Origin: an uncultured Flammeovirgaceae bacterium
Lineage (GTDB): Bacteria > Bacteroidota > Bacteroidia > Cytophagales > Cyclobacteriaceae
DNA length: 10,478 bases
Direction: 5' to 3'
NCBI GenBank assembly: GCA_946886805.1
Contig: CAMPJM010000101.1
Span: forward strand, 1-10,478
Shown: positions 6,616 to 10,478 of the stretch, piece by piece
Layout: each line of letters opens with the position of its first letter
Numbering within the stretch: position 1 is the first letter of the stretch
Program-made: the position numbers and the translations under genes
Notes under the pieces: model-generated
The model's input: the letters and a program-made list of their open reading frames with translations, nothing else
Told to the model about the DNA's origin: nothing
Database searches by the model: none

Positions 6616-6960
6616 ATGATTGATATTTCAAATGAGGTAGAGAACGACTTTTACACCATAAAAATCAATGGAGATGTTGATGCAAGTTCGTCCATCTTCC
6701 TTGATGAGGCCATTGAAGAAGCTGTAAATAAAGGGCAAAAAAAAATAATAGTTGATTGCGCAGATCTAAATTATATATCTTCTGCTGGTTTAGGTGTTTT
6801 TATGTCACGTATTCAGGAGTTTGAGTCAAACAATATCAATCTTGTAATATTTGGCTTGAATGAAAAAGTGAAGAATGTGTTTCAAATTTTAGGATTAGAC
6901 CAACTAATCCAGATTACTGGGTCACGAAGCGAAGCAAAGGAACTTATTAATGAATTATAG
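6616..6960 (+). CDS. STAS-domain anti-sigma factor antagonist-like protein
   Basis: A 114-residue single-domain STAS protein like SpoIIAA/RsbV. In partner switching the unphosphorylated form binds the kinase and frees the kinase's other partner. The phosphosite motif is NYISSAGLGVFMSR (52-65); by alignment with the DSSGLG/DSTGLG motif of SpoIIAA/RsbV the phosphorylated residue should be S56, with S55 replacing the usual aspartate. I chose the ATG at 6616: the frame is open back to a TTG at 6589, but the added nine residues precede the normal start of the family. It lies 44 bases after the phosphatase gene and its end overlaps the kinase gene by 11 bases. An A9 run (6737-6745) lies within the coding sequence, in frame. 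Confidence 0.9.
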   Translation: MIDISNEVENDFYTIKINGDVDASSSIFLDEAIEEAVNKGQKKIIVDCADLNYISSAGLGVFMSRIQEFESNNINLVIFGLNEKVKNVFQILGLDQLIQITGSRSEAKELINEL

Positions 6961-7369
6961 ATATAAGGTTAGGTGTAAGAAGAACAAACTTAAGGAAATC
7001 CGAGAGTTTGTAACCGGTGTACTCCAGCAATATGCGCTAACCGAAGTAGAAATTAATAAACTAGTACTGGCGGTTGACGAAGTCTGTGCGAATTTAATAA
7101 TCCATTCTTATAATTGTGATCCTAAAGAAACAATAGAGCTTTCGATAGATGTTTTGGAAAACGATTGCATTACCTTTGAAATAATTGACCGAGGTCTTGG
7201 ATTTAACATATGTAATTACAAAGAACCTACCCTGATTGAAGTTGTGAAAGAGAAGAAGAAAGGTGGTATTGGTTTGATGTTGGTAAGGCGGATTATGGAT
7301 GATATTGAATTTCGTAGAGAAACCGGTCAAAGTGTTTGTAAATTATTTAAAAAAATAAAACCTTCATAG
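6950..7369 (+). CDS. RsbW/SpoIIAB-like ATP-binding serine kinase (anti-sigma-type)
   Basis: A 139-residue GHKL-type ATPase of the size of RsbW/SpoIIAB. The N-box is AVDEVCANLIIHSY (41-54; E44 and N48), the G1 box is DRGLGF (80-85) and the G2 box is KGGIGLMLVRRIMD (104-117), all intact. Such proteins phosphorylate a STAS partner and, when the STAS partner is phosphorylated, bind and inhibit a target, classically a sigma factor. Its ATG lies inside the end of the STAS gene (11-base overlap), the usual arrangement for stoichiometric partners. No sigma factor gene is adjacent: the next gene is an envelope lipoprotein after a 138-base gap. The output partner is therefore unknown. Confidence 0.9.
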   Translation: MNYRYKVRCKKNKLKEIREFVTGVLQQYALTEVEINKLVLAVDEVCANLIIHSYNCDPKETIELSIDVLENDCITFEIIDRGLGFNICNYKEPTLIEVVKEKKKGGIGLMLVRRIMDDIEFRRETGQSVCKLFKKIKPS

Positions 7370-7507
7370 AAGTTTAGGCCCTCTTTTACTTTTTACTTCT
7401 CCTCCTTCCTATACAATTCTTGGACATTACCAATCGTTACGGTATGTAATCTTTGAAAAAATGATTAAAATTGCATACTTATAAATCCAAAAAATACCAT
7501 TGTCTGC
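7370..7507 (+). promoter_or_regulatory. Intergenic region: weak promoter candidate for the parvulin operon
   Basis: This 138-base gap contains a long pyrimidine-rich stretch (7379-7410) containing CTCCTCCTT. A small CTTC-ATA-GAAG hairpin overlaps the preceding stop (7362-7372) and could help end transcription, weakly. For the next gene, TTTG at 7452-7455 followed after 20 bases by TACTTATA (7476-7483) is a partial match to the Bacteroidota -33/-7 pattern and would give a leader of roughly 20 bases. The separation from the signalling genes suggests a new transcription unit. Confidence 0.3.
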
Positions 7508-9739
7508 ATGACCCGATATATAAATATTATTTTTCTGCTTTGTTTATTATGGAGCTGTAAAACCTCACAAAAAAATTTCGATAACAATGCCACTCTTTTA
7601 ACGATAGATGAGACCACTGTTCCCGCAGGCGAGTTTTTATACGTTTATGGCAAAAATAACTTCACAGGCGATACTGCCTATAATGAAAATGATGTCAGAG
7701 AATATTTAGATCTTTATATCAATTTCAAATTAAAGGTAAAAGAAGCTGAGGAAAAAGGCATACACGAAACGGAGGCCTTTAAGGAAGAGCTAGAGGGCTA
7801 TAGAAAGCAGCTGGCAAAACCATATTTAACCGAAAGTGGCGTCACCGCCGAACTGGTAAAGGAGGCATACGAAAGGTTAAAAACCGAAATAAATGCTGCC
7901 CATATTTTATTGACAGTCCCTGCAAATGCAGCGCCCGAGGACACACTTAGAATATTCAATGAAATTATAAACATCAGAGAAAGAGCTTTGAAGGGAGAAG
8001 ATTTCTCATTTCTTGCCAAAGAGTTTTCGGATGATCCTTCTGCAAAAACCAATGGTGGGGATTTGGGATATTTTACTGCGTTACAAATGGTTTATCCTTT
8101 TGAAGATGCTGCTTATAAAACAGAAGAAGGGAGCATATCCGAACCTGTAAGAACAAGATTCGGATACCATATCATTCAGGTAAAAGACAAGAGACCGTCT
8201 CAAGGTAAGGTAAAGGTTTCTCACATTATGGTGAGAGCTACCCAAGGTATTTCTCCTGAAGATTCTATTGCCGCCCGAAATGAAATCTTTGAAATTTATA
8301 ACCAACTACAAAAAGGAGCAGACTGGTTTGAGATGACATCTCAATATTCAGATGATATATCTTCTAAAGCTTCGGGGGGCGAACTCCCCTGGTTTGGTAC
8401 AGGAAATATGATCCCGGAATTTGAGTCGGTTGCCTTTTCTCTAGAAGAAAAAGGCGATATATCCGAACCCGTAAAAACCGCATATGGTTGGCATATTATT
8501 AAATTGGATGATAAGCAAGGGTTAGAATCATTTGAGGAAATGGAATCGAGTTTGGAGATGAAAGTTTCAAAAGATTCAAGAGCTGAATTGAACAAGGTTG
8601 CCTTAATCAAACGTTTAAAAAAGGAAAATAATTTTGTTGAATTTAATGACGTGATCGCAAAAGCAACGGAGAATGTGGACAGTACGCTGCTTTTAGGCAA
8701 TTGGTCATATTCATCTGAGAGCCAATTGTTGTCTGAAAAGATTTTTACAATAAATGAAAAAGCGTATTATGTAAAAGATTTTTATGATTTTATATCGGAA
8801 AGCCAAAATCAACAAGAAAATATAAATAAGGAACAATATGTAAATTTATTATATGAAGATTTTGTTAACGAAGAATTAATAGCATACGAGGAGGATCATT
8901 TAGAAGAGAAATATCCGGATTATAAAATGCTTTTACAAGAGTATCATGATGGGATTCTGCTATTTGAATTGATGGATAATAAAGTTTGGTCCAAGGCTGT
9001 AGAAGATACTGTGGGCTTAAAGAATTTTTATCAGCAGCATAAGGAAGATTATATGTGGAACGAAAGGGTTGATGCAGTAATTATTTCTACCACCTCTGAA
9101 GAAATAATGGATAGTGTTCGTTATTATGCTGATCAGGAATTTTATCCTGTCGGGAAGTCATTTGATTTAGATGTTGATGCCGAATCAATTCTTACGGAAG
9201 AAAATAAAATAGTTTTGGACAGTTTGGCAAAAAGATTGTTAGAAGATGATGATCTGAAAGTTCTTATTCGTTTTTCCGATAGCTCACTCGCAGACGAACT
9301 TATCGGCTATTTGGGTGACAAAGGTGTGAAGGAAGAGAAAATTATCACGCAAACCGCTGAAAGTGACGGAGATAATAATAACGTAGAATTGGTTTCGACA
9401 TCAAAAAAATGGTTGGAAAAATATTTCAATCGTACAAACGCGTTACTACTACAGGTGGAGGAAGGCATTTATGAAAAAGAGGATCTTCCTGTTCTCTCGG
9501 CGATAGAATGGAAAGAAGGAAACAATCCCTTGACCTTTGAAGGTAAACAATATTATATCATCATTAATGAAGTTTTACCAGCTTCGCAAAAACAATTCTC
9601 CAATATTAGGGGTCAGGTAATATCTGATTATCAGAATCATTTAGAAGATGAGTGGGTAAGTGATTTGCGAAATACGTACGAGGTAGATGTTGATGAAAGT
9701 ACATTAAAAAACGTTTTAAAACAGCTTGAAAACAAATAA
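7508..9739 (+). CDS. PpiC/SurA-type peptidylprolyl isomerase lipoprotein, two parvulin domains
   Basis: A 743-residue envelope protein, expected to act as a periplasmic foldase or chaperone for outer-membrane proteins. The N-terminus is a lipoprotein signal: hydrophobic residues 5-16 and a lipobox-like LLWSC with C17 as the lipidated residue. Residues about 30-115 resemble a SurA-like chaperone region. Two parvulin domains follow. The first spans about 127-228 (AAHILL, FSDDPSAKTNGGDLGYF, RFGYHIIQV) and the second about 236-335 (VSHIMV, YSDDISSKASGGELPWF, AYGWHIIKL). The C-terminal part ends in a segment (about 650-730) like that of other large Bacteroidota PpiC proteins. Between about 551 and 632 there is a stretch resembling part of an OmpA C-terminal domain. 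The next lipoprotein gene begins inside its last codons. Domain calls for the parvulins are firm; the client range is inferred. Confidence 0.88.
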   Translation: MTRYINIIFLLCLLWSCKTSQKNFDNNATLLTIDETTVPAGEFLYVYGKNNFTGDTAYNENDVREYLDLYINFKLKVKEAEEKGIHETEAFKEELEGYRKQLAKPYLTESGVTAELVKEAYERLKTEINAAHILLTVPANAAPEDTLRIFNEIINIRERALKGEDFSFLAKEFSDDPSAKTNGGDLGYFTALQMVYPFEDAAYKTEEGSISEPVRTRFGYHIIQVKDKRPSQGKVKVSHIMVRATQGISPEDSIAARNEIFEIYNQLQKGADWFEMTSQYSDDISSKASGGELPWFGTGNMIPEFESVAFSLEEKGDISEPVKTAYGWHIIKLDDKQGLESFEEMESSLEMKVSKDSRAELNKVALIKRLKKENNFVEFNDVIAKATENVDSTLLLGNWSYSSESQLLSEKIFTINEKAYYVKDFYDFISESQNQQENINKEQYVNLLYEDFVNEELIAYEEDHLEEKYPDYKMLLQEYHDGILLFELMDNKVWSKAVEDTVGLKNFYQQHKEDYMWNERVDAVIISTTSEEIMDSVRYYADQEFYPVGKSFDLDVDAESILTEENKIVLDSLAKRLLEDDDLKVLIRFSDSSLADELIGYLGDKGVKEEKIITQTAESDGDNNNVELVSTSKKWLEKYFNRTNALLLQVEEGIYEKEDLPVLSAIEWKEGNNPLTFEGKQYYIIINEVLPASQKQFSNIRGQVISDYQNHLEDEWVSDLRNTYEVDVDESTLKNVLKQLENK

Positions 9740-10478
9740 TCTTTATATTTTAGTACTCTTTTTTATTTTTTCAGGCTGCGACTTGGTGAAAATGAAAGAT
9801 AAACCAAAGGATACCTCAGAATCTTCTGAGGTTATTGCGAGGGTTTATGATAAAAACCTATTGAAAAAGGATATAAATGGGATTTTACCGGAAGACGCTT
9901 CCTCTGAAGATAGTGCTAATATCATATCGAGGTATGTAAAGGGCTGGATTAAAAAGCAATTGCTTATCAATGAAGCAGCATCCAAGATCGATTTTAATGA
10001 AGCCGAACTAGAAAGGAAAATCCTCGATTACAGGTATGCGTTAATGGTTTATGAATATGAGAAATTTTATATTAACCACGAACTGGACAAAGAGGTTTCA
10101 GAAGAAGAAATAGAAGAATTTTATAGGGAAAATCTTGCTAATTTTGAGCTTAAACAAAATATTGTAAGAGGGATTTACATCAAGGTTCCCAAAGTTGCTC
10201 CCAAAATTGAAAGGTTAAAAAAGCTGATCCATTCAGATAAAAGCAAAGATAAAAAGGAATTGAAGTCTTATTGTTTTAGATTTGCTACCACCTATTCTCT
10301 AGATGATTCGTTATGGGTGAATTTTGATGAACTAATAAAAAATACGCCCCTTATAGGAATTCCGGATAAGGTTCAATTCCTAAAAGAGAACGAACATATT
10401 GAGACTGAAGATGATGAATATCTTTATTTTATAAGAATATCGGATTATAAAATTTCAGATCAAACCTCACCTTTAGAA
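9726..10478 (+). CDS. SurA-like lipoprotein, N-terminal part (runs off the right edge)
   Basis: The frame is open for 251 codons to the window end. The only reasonable start is TTG at 9726, since a TAA in the same frame lies at 9717-9719 and the first internal ATG (9792) would delete the signal. Read from TTG, the protein begins MKTNNLYILVLFFIFSGCD: a lysine, a hydrophobic core and a clear lipobox FSGC with C18 as the lipidated cysteine. The mature part begins with an acidic/lysine linker and then a helical region (about 38-135, ARVYDKNLLKKDI to EEIEEFYREN) like the SurA N-terminal chaperone domain. No parvulin domain is seen in the visible part. It overlaps the preceding isomerase gene by 14 bases, so the two are translated as a unit. 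Bacteroidota often carry two or three such genes in tandem; a further SurA-like gene downstream would be expected but is outside the window. Confidence 0.8.
   Translation, partial: MKTNNLYILVLFFIFSGCDLVKMKDKPKDTSESSEVIARVYDKNLLKKDINGILPEDASSEDSANIISRYVKGWIKKQLLINEAASKIDFNEAELERKILDYRYALMVYEYEKFYINHELDKEVSEEEIEEFYRENLANFELKQNIVRGIYIKVPKVAPKIERLKKLIHSDKSKDKKELKSYCFRFATTYSLDDSLWVNFDELIKNTPLIGIPDKVQFLKENEHIETEDDEYLYFIRISDYKISDQTSPLE

Overview
This AT-rich window looks like the chromosome of a member of the Bacteroidota, probably of the Cytophagales type (Marivirga/Fulvivirga-like). The reasons are a Bacteroidota-style promoter (TTG, spacer, TAnnTTTG), few Shine-Dalgarno sequences, several GTG/TTG starts, and a tandem pair of SurA/PpiC-type lipoprotein genes of the kind found in this phylum. 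The taxonomic placement is inference. All recognised genes lie on the + strand.

Layout. Positions 1-51 hold what may be the last codons of an upstream gene. A non-coding stretch to 476 follows, with a cluster of inverted repeats (181-264 and 308-373) and a good promoter candidate (419-452). A tight gene run of 477-4161 comes next. It starts with a RIC/ScdA-type di-iron hemerythrin protein, then ruvX (Holliday-junction resolvase-like / rRNA-processing YqgF) and def (peptide deformylase). It ends with a YbdL-type methionine/glutamine aminotransferase and a YafV-type omega-amidase. The last two overlap by 13 nt and form a complete biochemical pair: the aminotransferase makes an alpha-keto-amide from glutamine, and the amidase hydrolyses it.

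After a 355-nt gap with no gene comes a three-gene partner-switching module (4517-7369): a membrane-anchored GAF-SpoIIE/PP2C phosphatase, a STAS anti-sigma-antagonist-like protein and an RsbW/SpoIIAB-like ATP-binding kinase. No sigma factor or other output gene is next to it, so its target is unknown.

From 7508 to the right edge is an envelope-biogenesis cluster. It holds a large lipoprotein with two parvulin domains, whose C-terminal part seems to contain an inserted OmpA-like segment. A second SurA-like lipoprotein follows, starting at a TTG inside the end of the first gene and running off the window.

Most of the window is ordinary housekeeping sequence. The points most worth checking are the OmpA-like insertion in the parvulin lipoprotein, the orphan partner-switching module, the hairpin block at 181-264, and the RIC-like protein whose N-terminal domain has lost its cysteine pair. 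I found no defence system, CRISPR array, tRNA, rRNA or intact mobile element.
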